NCBI GenBank assembly: GCA_022768465.1
Contig: JALELZ010000020.1
Location: 1 to 64,000 of the forward strand
Origin: Lachnospiraceae bacterium
GTDB lineage: Bacteria > Bacillota > Clostridia > Lachnospirales > Lachnospiraceae
Direction of reading: 5' to 3'
Length of the DNA stretch: 64,000 nucleotides
Made by a program: the position numbers and the translations under genes. Below the pieces are notes generated by a model. That model saw only the letters and a program-made list of their open reading frames with translations. It ran no database searches and was not told where the DNA came from. Every line of letters begins with the position of its first letter. Position 1 is the first letter of the stretch. This document shows positions 24,973 through 34,771 of this stretch, piece by piece.

Positions 24973-27900
24973 ATGATCAATAAACTAAGATCCCGCAAGG
25001 GTTATTCCTTCGCAGAGCTTCTTATTGTTATCGCCATCATTGCGATAATAGGAGCAATCTCTGCAGGGGGAATATTCAGTCAAATAAAGAGTATTAGACA
25101 GATGAAGCTGGACACAACTGCCCGGACTATCTATACTGCGGCTCAAAACAGACTGACAGAGCTGTATTCTTCAGGGGATACAGCTCGTTTTAGTGATGTC
25201 ATCAAAAGAAATACGATCCCGGGAGACTGGGATGACGGAACCACAAACGGCAGTACCTGGAAGAACGGAAAGACTCTTACAATAGTGAGATCTGATAAAA
25301 ACTGGACAAAGGCAGCGACCGGTACTGACATTTTCGAAAGTGATTCAAACAGCAATACAGAGCTTAAGAGACTTATTCTTCCTGAGAATGCAGTCAGTGA
25401 GGAAATTTATAACAACAACTGGGTCATAGAATTCAATCCTGAAAACGGATATGTGTATAGTGTATTCTACAGCGAGGACAACGATCATACACCTGACAAG
25501 TTCTATGATGAACCGGACGGCAGTAGTATTTCAACAGCAGATACTGATGCTATAAGACAGAGCAAGGCGAATCGTATAAACAATACCGATGCAAGGGTCG
25601 GATATTACTTTGGCAATTTCAGCATTACGGAAGGTACGAGCACAGAGGATATTAAAAACTATATCTCCTGGGACAGCGGCTCTGCTTTATCCGGTGCAAA
25701 CTCTGAACAGCTCAAGCTTAATTTTGTAACTGAGCTTCCGCAAAAGCTTATTAACAAAAAGGTAAATTACTATATAACCATTACAGGAAAGACCAGTGAA
25801 AGCTCATGCAGCTATGAGCTTATAGGTTTAATGGGTGGAAATACCAAGAGAACAAAGAGCCTCATCATCGACAGACTTGTGACAGAGGACACTATAGGAA
25901 CTGAAAATGATCTTTCGTTCTATACCAATTTCTGCTCAGGCAAGGATCCGAGCGCAAAGCAGAGCTCTGCAGATAAAGGGCAGACTATAAGCTATGTTGC
26001 AGGATCAAGAACAGGCAATTTTATCCCTGGTGAAGATCTTGAGATAAGCTTTAAGGTTACAGGCACAAACGAATCAGATAATATTAATTCACCTATGCCT
26101 GATATCAAGACAGTCAACAGCCTGTTTGCAGACGGTACAGACACCTCAAATAAGGATAAGGCAACTGCAAACATTTACTGCGGAAGACATCTGCAGAATC
26201 TTGATGCTACTACATCACATATCGGTGAAAATATATCGAATACAAAAAGCGGAGTTAAAAAGTTCAGCTTTGTTTCTGCTGTTCAGACAGGAAAAATTGA
26301 TTTTACAGATGAAGGAAAGTTTAGCTGGAAGAAAATATACGGAAACAGAAAGTTTTCACCTATAGAAAGCACTGACAAAGCCTTAAACAGCTACGACGGA
26401 GCCAACTATATAATTAACGGCATAGATATCGGAAGCTATCCTAAGTCGACTGATCCTGTAAATGCAGGCTTATTCGGTATTTTCTACGGAAGCGAGCTTA
26501 AGAATATAACGCTTACAGGCTTAAAGGCTAACGGCAGCAATAATCGTAATGCCGGTGGATTAGCGTCAAAGTTAGGTTCTGACAGTGATGCCTGGGTAGA
26601 AAACGAAAAGCCTGTAACGATTTCTAACTGTAAGGTTTATCTTAATACTTCCGATTATGACGGTAAGGATGAAAGCTATGCCTTTATAAAAGCAGAAAAC
26701 AGCTCAGGCGGTCTTGTCGGTGTTGCAAATGTTAATACTGAAGTCATTAACAGCTTTGCATCAACAGTTATAAGAGCCGGTATTGAAGAGGTCGTTGCTA
26801 CCAGCACAGACGGTAAAGGTGCAGGCGGACTTATAGGCTGGGCAAAGCGAAGATTTATTATTAATGGTTCATATGCAGACTGCTACATTTCAGGCAGACG
26901 AATAGGCGGTCTTATAGGATATACGGCAGGAGGCGATACGGCAGAAAGCAAGATAATAGGCTCCTACAGCGCCGGCTTTGCAATACTTGAAAATAAAACA
27001 GAGATGGCTGCAGGCTTCGTAGGTTCAGGAGAGGCTGCTACAACGATTTCAGATATCATTGGCTCCTATACAGTATTTGATACCGGAAGCAGCTACAGCG
27101 TAAGCGCGCATCAGTACAGCACTGTAGCTACAAGCCATCCTAATTTCATAAATGTTTATTACTGCAATAACAGCATACTAAAAAAAGATAAGGGCGGTGA
27201 AGCTGTAGCCTCAGCCAAGCTTAAGAGCACAGATGCAGACGGAGTTCTTGATGAGCTTAATAACGCACTTAATGACTTAGGTGCAGAGGCTAAAAGCAGA
27301 TTTGAATTTGATATAAAGACAGAGAACAGCAGACCGTACAACTTAAAGAGCGGTCTTGCGCTTAAGGTGTACGAATATCCGCATATAAAGAGTAATTCAA
27401 AAATAACTGTTCATTACGGAGACTGGGCAGACAAGGACTTCAAATCCGGAGCACTTGTTTATTTCGAGAACTATTCTGACGGAAAATGGGGCTTCTACGG
27501 CAACAGCTCAGATACACTGTATAAGGATACAGTTGTTAATGAAAGCAACAATATAAGTGTCATATCAGACGGATATGCACTTGTTTTTGATGCCGCAGCA
27601 TATAGCGATACTGCTCCTTTAAGTATTACATTTAACGGAAATACCTATGACAGAAGCGCACTTACGAAGGTTACAGTCGAGGCAAGTCAGCTTGCCTTTA
27701 CTACAACAGACGGCTGGAACGATAAGACTGTACTGATGCTGCTTCCTGATGCAATAACGAATGCCGGGCTTAAGGCTGACGGCAGCGGAGACATAGATAC
27801 AGGATATTTAATAGATCATTTTTATAAGAGAATATCAGTAGTAAATGGAAGCACTACTGATCACTACTTCTTTAATCCACATTTTGCAAAGTCTGTCAAT

Positions 27901-30900
27901 AAGGCAGACGGTGATTCGGCAGCGCAGCTTATACCTATGGCTGATGAAAGAATCTATGTGAGATCGGCACGACAGCTGTATCTGCTCAGTAGGTTCTACG
28001 GTGCTTATAATAAGACAGGCGATGTAGAGGGAATGACCTTCTACCAGGAGCTTGACATTAACTATAAGAATTATAATTGGGCGACCGCAAGTCCGGGATA
28101 TACAAGCCTTACAGATATCGGAAACAGCAGGGTGCAGAGCTCTATAGCTGACGGAAGCAGCGAGGATGAAAGCTTCAGATCAGGATATAACGGAAGAGGC
28201 CATATCATTACCGGATTCTCCGTGCACAGTACTGATAACAGCTTGTATTCAGGACTTTTCGGAATTGTAAAGGGAGGAATGCTTGAAAATATCTTCATAG
28301 CGGCTGATTACAGCAGTGATGATAAATTCAGTATTACTAACTTAAAAACCGCACAGAATAACGGTGAAAAAGCATATCTCGGTATGCTTGCAGGATATAT
28401 CGACAGTGCAAGCACAGTGACAAACTGCGCTGCGGCAAGCTATAGCATAAGCGGTTACGCATACGGAAATTCTGATGTTTATGTCGGAGGACTTGTAGGC
28501 TATAACGAAGGAACAATAAGCAAATGCTCAGCCGATGTTCCTCTTATTGAGGTGTTCTCAAACGGAACCTCTGATGCCTACACAGGAAGCTTTACTGCTT
28601 ATAATTCAAGAAGCGGAGAGATCATAGACTGTTATGGCCTCGCATATATAGACGCAGGAACCTCAAATACCTCCGGAGAATTTAAGCTCGGAGGCTTTGC
28701 CGGCATCAACAACGGTAAAATAGAAGGCTCTTACTGTGCTGTTGCATACACCAGCAGCAACTTAAGCAGCAGCAATATAAGTGCATTCAGCCAGGGCATT
28801 ACCGGAACCATGGAAAGATGCATGTATCTTAACGGAGGAAACTACTACTATGTAGACAGTGTTCGTCCATATAATTATGATACTGATTCAAACCTTCCGG
28901 CGCAGTCTGCTACAAGCACTCAGCTTATAGGACTTATTGATGACAGCGACACAACCTACACCTTGGAAAATGATTTAAGCACTGCTTTTGGAAATGCTGA
29001 AGATTCATTTTATCATGCCTGCACTAATAATGATAATTCCGTAAAATATCCGTATCCTGCTGTTGTTACAAAGAACGACGGAACAAGAGTTCATTACGGA
29101 GAATGGGCTTATGATTCAAGCTTCGGAAGCATGGGCTTTATCTATTGGGAACAGGAAGAAAAGGGCTCAAACGATGGATATCATTTCTATATGATAGATG
29201 ACGAGGGTAATGAGTATTCTACACTTTGTGACTCTCATGATGACGGGGGTGTCATAACCGCTTATGGATATGGCTTTTACTATAAGCCTGAAAATGCATC
29301 GGATTCAGGTCCTTCAGCAGATTGGGATAATGTAAACCTCGGTAATAAGGAACGTTTTGTCAATGCTAAGAATGCAACAAAGGATTCAAGTTGTGTAGGG
29401 GCAGCTAAAAATGCATTTGAAAAGCAGTTTGGCGGAAGCTATAAATTTGAACTCTACAGAACTACTGAAAGCGGTGTAAAGCCTGAAACACTAAATACAT
29501 GGAGCAGGGAAGCAGATGACGGCGGAATGTACCTTATCGGAGAATCAGCCTATGCCTCGTGTACTCTTACTAAAGGAACAAAGAATATTAAATATGTTTT
29601 CACGCCATTCTTCGGAAAGAGCATGGTTTTACTTGGTGTGGGTGAAATTAATACCTTTGATGATGCAAAGGCTAAGCTCGGACACGGAACAGGCTATGGT
29701 GCAGATGGCAAACCATCAAAGGAAAATGGATTCCCATTTGAGATAAGATCTACCTCACAGCTGCAGAACATAAACTGGAGATGGGATAAGTTTAATGCAA
29801 CGACCGAGGTGACTTCAGCGGATATTGGTACGGAAACAAATGTATCGAATATAGGCGGATATAAAAAAGTTTGGAATTGGTGGAAAGGGGAATGGCAATG
29901 GCAATGGGTTGATAACTGTTACAAATCAAGAAAAACTGAAGACAACTATACATATCTATCTTGGTTTGCAGCTTTTCATCCAGGTTATAATGAAAAAGTT
30001 AGATATAATAGTAATTATGTTCATAATTTCTACTGGGGACAAACACATGATACAAATGGATCAGGTAATATTTTCACTCCTATAGGAAGTCTTTATGATA
30101 ATAAAGACACAGTTGAGGATTGGATATATGATACCTTTTCACAACCGTATACAGCATATTTTAACGGTTATTTTGATGGCAGATCATACAAGATTCAGAA
30201 TATAAGCATTAACAGTAAGTCCCAGACTGTAGGACTTTTTGGAACTGCGGTATGCGCAAATCTTCAGAATATTATTCTGTATTCGGATAATAATAGTAAG
30301 ATTAGTGCGAATGCCGATGGAACAAATTGGTACAGCCTTGGAAGCCTTGTGGGCTTTGCTGCTCAGGGAGTGGTTAAAAACTGTGCTTCTGCAGGCTATA
30401 CTATAGAAAACAATAGAACCAAAGCAGGTCCCGGAAATGCCAATATAGGTGGTCTTGCCGGTTTCTGCGGTACTGATATCGTTAACTGCAGTTCGGTTAA
30501 TGATATTGTAATAAAAAGCAGATATCAGAAAAAAGAGGCTCAGGCTATATGTGTTGGCGGCATGGTTGGCATATGTCCTGGAAAAGTGACCGGAAGCTAC
30601 TGCGGAGGAAGTATCAGCAGTGATGATACTTCAAATGTAGATATATATATAGGCGGAATTGTAGGAGGCGAATGGTTCAAGGCACAGGGACTTGATAAGC
30701 TTACAAATTTTGGAACATTAGAGAATGGCATTGGACATCTTTCATCATATATTAAACCTCAGCCGGAAATATATAATAGCTACGCATATATGAGTCTGCC
30801 TAAGGTTGCTGACGATATTAAAGTAGTAAGACCGATAGCTACAGTTGGAGATTTAAAGGATAGCAGTGCTGCTGATGTAGAAACTATATTAATTAAGAAT

Positions 30901-32928
30901 TGCTATTATTATCGCGAATATGCAAATGATAAAACGACAGTAATTAAACCGACTAAGTTTGAAAACAAGGGTAAATATGACATTCAATACTATAATGCTG
31001 ACGGCAGTCTTATTCCCGATGGAAATCTGTTGAATGTGATGGCGCTTAGCTATGATAATATGAAAAATGGACATCTTTTAGGAAGACTTAATGCCGGCGG
31101 AGCAGGCTTTGCGAATGTAACCACTACAGAAAATGGCGGAGCAAGGATTGACGGAAAGTACAGCTTCCCGGGATCAGATGCATTCCTTAAAGGTGAGAAC
31201 TACCCATTCCCGGCTATTGTAACTCAGGAAAATCCATTCTATGATGCTGATTTCCCTATGTCCGGTGAGGCAAAGAACGTCTATGTTCATTACGGTGCAT
31301 GGCCTCTTAGCGGAGGATTGTTCACAAATATTAAATCAGCGGAGATAGATCTGCTTACATCTAATACAGGAACGCAGGACATTGAGATTAGATACTATCA
31401 GGATGGCGCTCTTATTGATATGACAGCTACTCCAAGTGTATCGACCTTAAGCGGTAATTTTGATATTGTAAGCTGCAGCCTTGAACAAAAGACAGATGTA
31501 AAGGAACCGGGAAAGAGATATTATACGCTTAAGGTACAGGGACTTTCAGAAGGCTATGAAACATTAACCATAAGCTATAATTCAGGAGGAATCGAGTATA
31601 CAAAAGAGCTTGAGATATCAGTAACAGCCGAAATGTCTGTGGAGATAAATGCTCGAGATCCCAAGAATGCTACTCTTTACGGAGGAGAATCGGTTGAATA
31701 TGTAATAACAGCCAAAAATAAGAACGGTGATGAAATCCCGACAACCTTAGCTAATTGGACTGTTTTTTATCAGGATATTAATTCCAAGGATAAGGTAGAC
31801 TGTGAGCTTTCAGAGTACACTGACAGTACCGGAAAGAAGCTTAGCATTTTAAAGGTTACCGGACGAAATGAAGGTAAGACGAGTGTGACTGTTTCAAGTA
31901 AGGATATATATCCTCGCTGGGATAGCTTAAAGACCACCAAGCCGGTCAATGCACGATACAAAATGCTTGAGCTTGAGGTTATGGCACGTTCGGAAGGAGC
32001 ATCACAGTCTGTCAGTGTAATGCTTTATGCTGATGATGAGCGTCTTGATGCAGGAGGAAATCATAATGTAAATGTTTCTTATGCTAAGGCGGTAGACGAT
32101 AACAGTACAGCAAAGGATAATCTTGATTATTGGACAAGCATGGTTAAAAATGATGCTTCGATAAACAGAGGAAGAAGCTTTGCCGGCTGGGTATTAGATA
32201 ACGGAGATTTACTTACCTCTGATGCAATGCTTAAATCTTCAGTTAAGGCTTCAGCAGCATGGAAATGTGCAGAAATTACGTTTTATGACAAAATAGGAGC
32301 TAACGGAAGCTATGCAAAAGCAGGTACACTTTGTTATCAGGACGGAGCATTCTATACAGATAATACATTAACCGTTTCGGCAGAAAGGGCTCCGGCTCAC
32401 AAGGATCCTGTCGGAATCGATACCTTCAGCGGATATTGGACTGAGCCTGACGGCGGTGAGCCTATAACCGATTCCGAGGGACACTTTATTACGGACAGCG
32501 GCGATACTGTTCCGGCAAAGGTTTATGCCAGGTACGATGTTTCTGCGGATGAAATATTTGCATTAATGTCAGCTGCAAGCATGGCAAGAGCAGAAGCTGT
32601 CGCAATGGCGACAAACGTCGGAATAGATACAGCTGATGCAGATAGCTTAGCTGCAGCAGAAAATGCCGAAGATAGTACAAATGATACAGAGCCTGATTCA
32701 ACTGAGAGTTCTTTATTAAACTCTGAGAATGGGGAAGAATTAAAACCGGCAGGCACGGTTGGTACTATGAATGAAGGCATAGATAATGCTGACAATGACA
32801 TTATGTCAGAGACTATAGACGAAGCTGCAGAAGTAATGTCTGATGAAGGCAGCACCTCAGTGCGTTCTATAATCGATCCGGAAGTGATTACAGACGAGGA
32901 TATTACATACGGTACAGAGAATGATTAA
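24973..32928 (+). CDS. Giant modular prepilin / pilus adhesin (2651 residues)
   Basis: The N-terminus is a complete type IV prepilin signal: RKG, then YSFAELLIVIAIIAIIGAIS, with cleavage after Gly and Glu at mature position 5. Ordinary pilins have 130-200 residues; this protein has 2651. After a unique region (to about 398) come three homologous modules starting near residues 399, 993 and 1590, each with an R-S-x-QL-like start, GLUG-type beta repeats (GGLVGYNEGTISKCS) and a VHYGxW end. Residues about 2130-2330 look like Ig-like (Big2) sequence and 2380-2550 like InlB/Listeria-Bacteroides repeats (SFAGWVLDNG). The tail is acidic. There is no LPXTG. I infer an adhesin carried on or capping the pilus. 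Confidence 0.88.
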   Translation: MINKLRSRKGYSFAELLIVIAIIAIIGAISAGGIFSQIKSIRQMKLDTTARTIYTAAQNRLTELYSSGDTARFSDVIKRNTIPGDWDDGTTNGSTWKNGKTLTIVRSDKNWTKAATGTDIFESDSNSNTELKRLILPENAVSEEIYNNNWVIEFNPENGYVYSVFYSEDNDHTPDKFYDEPDGSSISTADTDAIRQSKANRINNTDARVGYYFGNFSITEGTSTEDIKNYISWDSGSALSGANSEQLKLNFVTELPQKLINKKVNYYITITGKTSESSCSYELIGLMGGNTKRTKSLIIDRLVTEDTIGTENDLSFYTNFCSGKDPSAKQSSADKGQTISYVAGSRTGNFIPGEDLEISFKVTGTNESDNINSPMPDIKTVNSLFADGTDTSNKDKATANIYCGRHLQNLDATTSHIGENISNTKSGVKKFSFVSAVQTGKIDFTDEGKFSWKKIYGNRKFSPIESTDKALNSYDGANYIINGIDIGSYPKSTDPVNAGLFGIFYGSELKNITLTGLKANGSNNRNAGGLASKLGSDSDAWVENEKPVTISNCKVYLNTSDYDGKDESYAFIKAENSSGGLVGVANVNTEVINSFASTVIRAGIEEVVATSTDGKGAGGLIGWAKRRFIINGSYADCYISGRRIGGLIGYTAGGDTAESKIIGSYSAGFAILENKTEMAAGFVGSGEAATTISDIIGSYTVFDTGSSYSVSAHQYSTVATSHPNFINVYYCNNSILKKDKGGEAVASAKLKSTDADGVLDELNNALNDLGAEAKSRFEFDIKTENSRPYNLKSGLALKVYEYPHIKSNSKITVHYGDWADKDFKSGALVYFENYSDGKWGFYGNSSDTLYKDTVVNESNNISVISDGYALVFDAAAYSDTAPLSITFNGNTYDRSALTKVTVEASQLAFTTTDGWNDKTVLMLLPDAITNAGLKADGSGDIDTGYLIDHFYKRISVVNGSTTDHYFFNPHFAKSVNKADGDSAAQLIPMADERIYVRSARQLYLLSRFYGAYNKTGDVEGMTFYQELDINYKNYNWATASPGYTSLTDIGNSRVQSSIADGSSEDESFRSGYNGRGHIITGFSVHSTDNSLYSGLFGIVKGGMLENIFIAADYSSDDKFSITNLKTAQNNGEKAYLGMLAGYIDSASTVTNCAAASYSISGYAYGNSDVYVGGLVGYNEGTISKCSADVPLIEVFSNGTSDAYTGSFTAYNSRSGEIIDCYGLAYIDAGTSNTSGEFKLGGFAGINNGKIEGSYCAVAYTSSNLSSSNISAFSQGITGTMERCMYLNGGNYYYVDSVRPYNYDTDSNLPAQSATSTQLIGLIDDSDTTYTLENDLSTAFGNAEDSFYHACTNNDNSVKYPYPAVVTKNDGTRVHYGEWAYDSSFGSMGFIYWEQEEKGSNDGYHFYMIDDEGNEYSTLCDSHDDGGVITAYGYGFYYKPENASDSGPSADWDNVNLGNKERFVNAKNATKDSSCVGAAKNAFEKQFGGSYKFELYRTTESGVKPETLNTWSREADDGGMYLIGESAYASCTLTKGTKNIKYVFTPFFGKSMVLLGVGEINTFDDAKAKLGHGTGYGADGKPSKENGFPFEIRSTSQLQNINWRWDKFNATTEVTSADIGTETNVSNIGGYKKVWNWWKGEWQWQWVDNCYKSRKTEDNYTYLSWFAAFHPGYNEKVRYNSNYVHNFYWGQTHDTNGSGNIFTPIGSLYDNKDTVEDWIYDTFSQPYTAYFNGYFDGRSYKIQNISINSKSQTVGLFGTAVCANLQNIILYSDNNSKISANADGTNWYSLGSLVGFAAQGVVKNCASAGYTIENNRTKAGPGNANIGGLAGFCGTDIVNCSSVNDIVIKSRYQKKEAQAICVGGMVGICPGKVTGSYCGGSISSDDTSNVDIYIGGIVGGEWFKAQGLDKLTNFGTLENGIGHLSSYIKPQPEIYNSYAYMSLPKVADDIKVVRPIATVGDLKDSSAADVETILIKNCYYYREYANDKTTVIKPTKFENKGKYDIQYYNADGSLIPDGNLLNVMALSYDNMKNGHLLGRLNAGGAGFANVTTTENGGARIDGKYSFPGSDAFLKGENYPFPAIVTQENPFYDADFPMSGEAKNVYVHYGAWPLSGGLFTNIKSAEIDLLTSNTGTQDIEIRYYQDGALIDMTATPSVSTLSGNFDIVSCSLEQKTDVKEPGKRYYTLKVQGLSEGYETLTISYNSGGIEYTKELEISVTAEMSVEINARDPKNATLYGGESVEYVITAKNKNGDEIPTTLANWTVFYQDINSKDKVDCELSEYTDSTGKKLSILKVTGRNEGKTSVTVSSKDIYPRWDSLKTTKPVNARYKMLELEVMARSEGASQSVSVMLYADDERLDAGGNHNVNVSYAKAVDDNSTAKDNLDYWTSMVKNDASINRGRSFAGWVLDNGDLLTSDAMLKSSVKASAAWKCAEITFYDKIGANGSYAKAGTLCYQDGAFYTDNTLTVSAERAPAHKDPVGIDTFSGYWTEPDGGEPITDSEGHFITDSGDTVPAKVYARYDVSADEIFALMSAASMARAEAVAMATNVGIDTADADSLAAAENAEDSTNDTEPDSTESSLLNSENGEELKPAGTVGTMNEGIDNADNDIMSETIDEAAEVMSDEGSTSVRSIIDPEVITDEDITYGTEND
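26169..31302 (+). repeat. Three homologous protein modules within the giant prepilin gene
   Basis: Module starts encode IYCGRHLQNL (about 26169), IYVRSARQLYLL (about 27951) and FEIRSTSQLQNI (about 29739). Each then has an AGLFGI/SGLFGI/VGLFGT segment followed by a L(K/E/Q)NI strand, GLUG repeats, and ends with Y-P-x-(P)-x then VHYGDW (27409), VHYGEW (29089) or VHYGAW (31285). Between modules a further shared pattern is HYFFNPHFAKS versus KYVFTPFFGKS. The repeats are diverged at DNA level, so they are old duplications. Confidence 0.75.
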
Positions 32929-33700
32929 ATGTATCAAAAACAAAATATCGGAGCAAAGAGGGGCATCACTTGCGATGGCTCTCTTTGCACTGATCGTTGT
33001 TACCGTGGTTTCTGTAATAATGCTTAATTCTGCACTGTCAAACATCGGAAGGGTAAAGCGTAACCAGCAGGCGGAGCAGAATTATCTGACTGTGAGCTCA
33101 GCGGCAAAGCTAATGGAGGAATGTCTGGTCGGTATCAACATTAATTATGAGAAAACAGAGGATGAAGATAAGGCGGATCCAACCGAGACGTTGGTCTTTA
33201 ATGACAAATATACCAAGGCAGGCAGAGAAAATCCTTTAAAGGCTGAGCTTATAGCCTGGTTTAATGACAATATGAATAATGCAGCTCCGCTCGGAGGCTC
33301 CAACGGCACAGGCGGTTCAAACGGCACAAACTACATTATTAAAGCAGATGATGCTGCATCAGATGGTATCCTTGAGGATGTTCTTGTTACAGTAAGACTT
33401 TCAGGTGTGGAAAATGCAAACGGATCAGGCTTTTTAGGTATTCGTGAGAAAGAAGGCGAAATAGGAACAACTCAGATAAATATGACTGTAGATCTGTCAC
33501 TTAATAAAAGTGCCGGAAGTGAAAATTATAAGATGAATATCACGCTTCCTTTTACATGTAATTGTTCTGTTACAGAAACGACAGAAGAAAGAACAAGGGA
33601 GGTTGACGGGGCAACTAAAGCCTATACCGCAACCATAACTACAACGAAATGCAGCTTTATAAGCGGAAAAAACGCAAAGATATTAAGAGGAGCTTCATAA
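32921..33700 (+). CDS. PilX/GspK-like minor pseudopilin
   Basis: This 259-residue protein has a prepilin-like N-terminus (QRG, then ASLAMALFALIVVTVVSVIM), but position 5 after the glycine is Met rather than Glu. K-type tip pseudopilins are known to lack Glu5, and the following sequence (NYLTVSSAAKLMEECL) fits that class. Cleavage by the peptidase is inferred. It overlaps the giant prepilin gene by 8 bases, so the two are translationally coupled, and it may form the pilus tip complex. Confidence 0.72.
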   Translation: MIKCIKNKISEQRGASLAMALFALIVVTVVSVIMLNSALSNIGRVKRNQQAEQNYLTVSSAAKLMEECLVGININYEKTEDEDKADPTETLVFNDKYTKAGRENPLKAELIAWFNDNMNNAAPLGGSNGTGGSNGTNYIIKADDAASDGILEDVLVTVRLSGVENANGSGFLGIREKEGEIGTTQINMTVDLSLNKSAGSENYKMNITLPFTCNCSVTETTEERTREVDGATKAYTATITTTKCSFISGKNAKILRGAS

Positions 33701-33710
33701 CAGACGAATA

Positions 33711-34130
33711 ATGGATTATTTTAACAGTAAGAAAAAAGGAATAATCATTGCGAACAAGAATAATAAAGCTTGCTTTATAGAAAGGAAGCTTTGTTCAAAT
33801 TGCGGTGAATCTCTTACAGAGACATTGGTGGCTGTACTTGTAATGTCACTTGTGTTTATTGTGCTTTCAGGCTCTATCATTACGTCAGCAAAGATCAATA
33901 AAAAAGCTGAAGACATGGTGACAGCGATAGATATGGGCGGATCTGTCACAGAACAAAGGGATACCTCTGTCACGATACAAAGGGCTGATAATACTCCTAA
34001 TTCTGACGGCGTTTATGAGGTCGATAGCTCAGCGTCTAAGTTCAGTGCGGATGCAAGCTTAAGGATTGAAAAGCATAAAAGAGGAACCTCGGACGTTACG
34101 GATAACTTCTGCTATTACGAATTAAAGTAA
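33711..34130 (+). CDS. Small pseudopilin with Glu at mature position 1
   Basis: This 139-residue protein has a long, Lys/Asn-rich leader of about 33 residues ending CSNCG, then ESLTETLVAVLVMSLVFIVL. Glu5 is present, but the residue after the cleavage glycine is Glu, where Phe, Met or Ile is usual. A short soluble domain follows. It lies 10 bases after the K-like gene and 50 before the next pseudopilin. It probably belongs to the initiating minor pilin set. Confidence 0.7.
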   Translation: MDYFNSKKKGIIIANKNNKACFIERKLCSNCGESLTETLVAVLVMSLVFIVLSGSIITSAKINKKAEDMVTAIDMGGSVTEQRDTSVTIQRADNTPNSDGVYEVDSSASKFSADASLRIEKHKRGTSDVTDNFCYYELK

Positions 34131-34180
34131 GCTTGACATTGTAGTAATTCGAGCTGAACACAGATGGACTCAACTAAAAG

Positions 34181-34747
34181 ATGAGAAAAAGAATAATTGA
34201 AAAACTGAAAAGTAATAAGGGCATAAGCCTTACGGAGCTACTGGTAACACTTATATTTTGTCTGATGACCTTTGCTCTTGTTTGCTCTGCCATGCAGGCT
34301 TCTTCAAGAGAGCTTAAGCGTGAGACTACAGTCTCGGAGTCCAAAATCCTTTGCAGTACGCTGACTATAGCAATTCAGGACAAGCTCAGATATTCCTACA
34401 ATATTGAGGGGAGCAGTCTCGATAATCTGACATTTACATATGATAAAAATAAGGATGAGAGGTTTAATAAGGCTCAGTTTGTAAACAAAAACGGTAAAAT
34501 CGTAATCAGTGTTGCAAACGGCAGTAATGAACAGATGATAGCTTTGGCACCTGATTCAGCTTATACTCAAGGGATAAAGGCAGAGCTTACGGAGCTTACA
34601 TTTTCAGCGGCAGGAGCTGCAGGAAGCGGCTCTTCAAAAAATGCAGTTTTTAAGGGTAAGGTCAGGGTCATGGATGCTGCAGGCAATGAGCTTTCAAGCC
34701 AAAGCTTTGCGGTGGAAGCCTTGAACTCTGATATAAAAGCTTTTTGA
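34181..34747 (+). CDS. Pseudopilin with type IV prepilin signal (PilW/GspJ-like)
   Basis: This 188-residue protein begins with a basic leader, SNKG, then ISLTELLVTLIFCLMTFALV: cleavage glycine, Glu5 and a 20-residue hydrophobic helix are all present. The soluble domain (ILCSTLTIAIQDKLRYSYN) resembles W/J-type minor pilins, which start with long helices. It is the fourth prepilin-type gene of the operon. Confidence 0.75.
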   Translation: MRKRIIEKLKSNKGISLTELLVTLIFCLMTFALVCSAMQASSRELKRETTVSESKILCSTLTIAIQDKLRYSYNIEGSSLDNLTFTYDKNKDERFNKAQFVNKNGKIVISVANGSNEQMIALAPDSAYTQGIKAELTELTFSAAGAAGSGSSKNAVFKGKVRVMDAAGNELSSQSFAVEALNSDIKAF

Positions 34748-34771
34748 TGGTAGAGTCAGCTGGTAAAAGGT

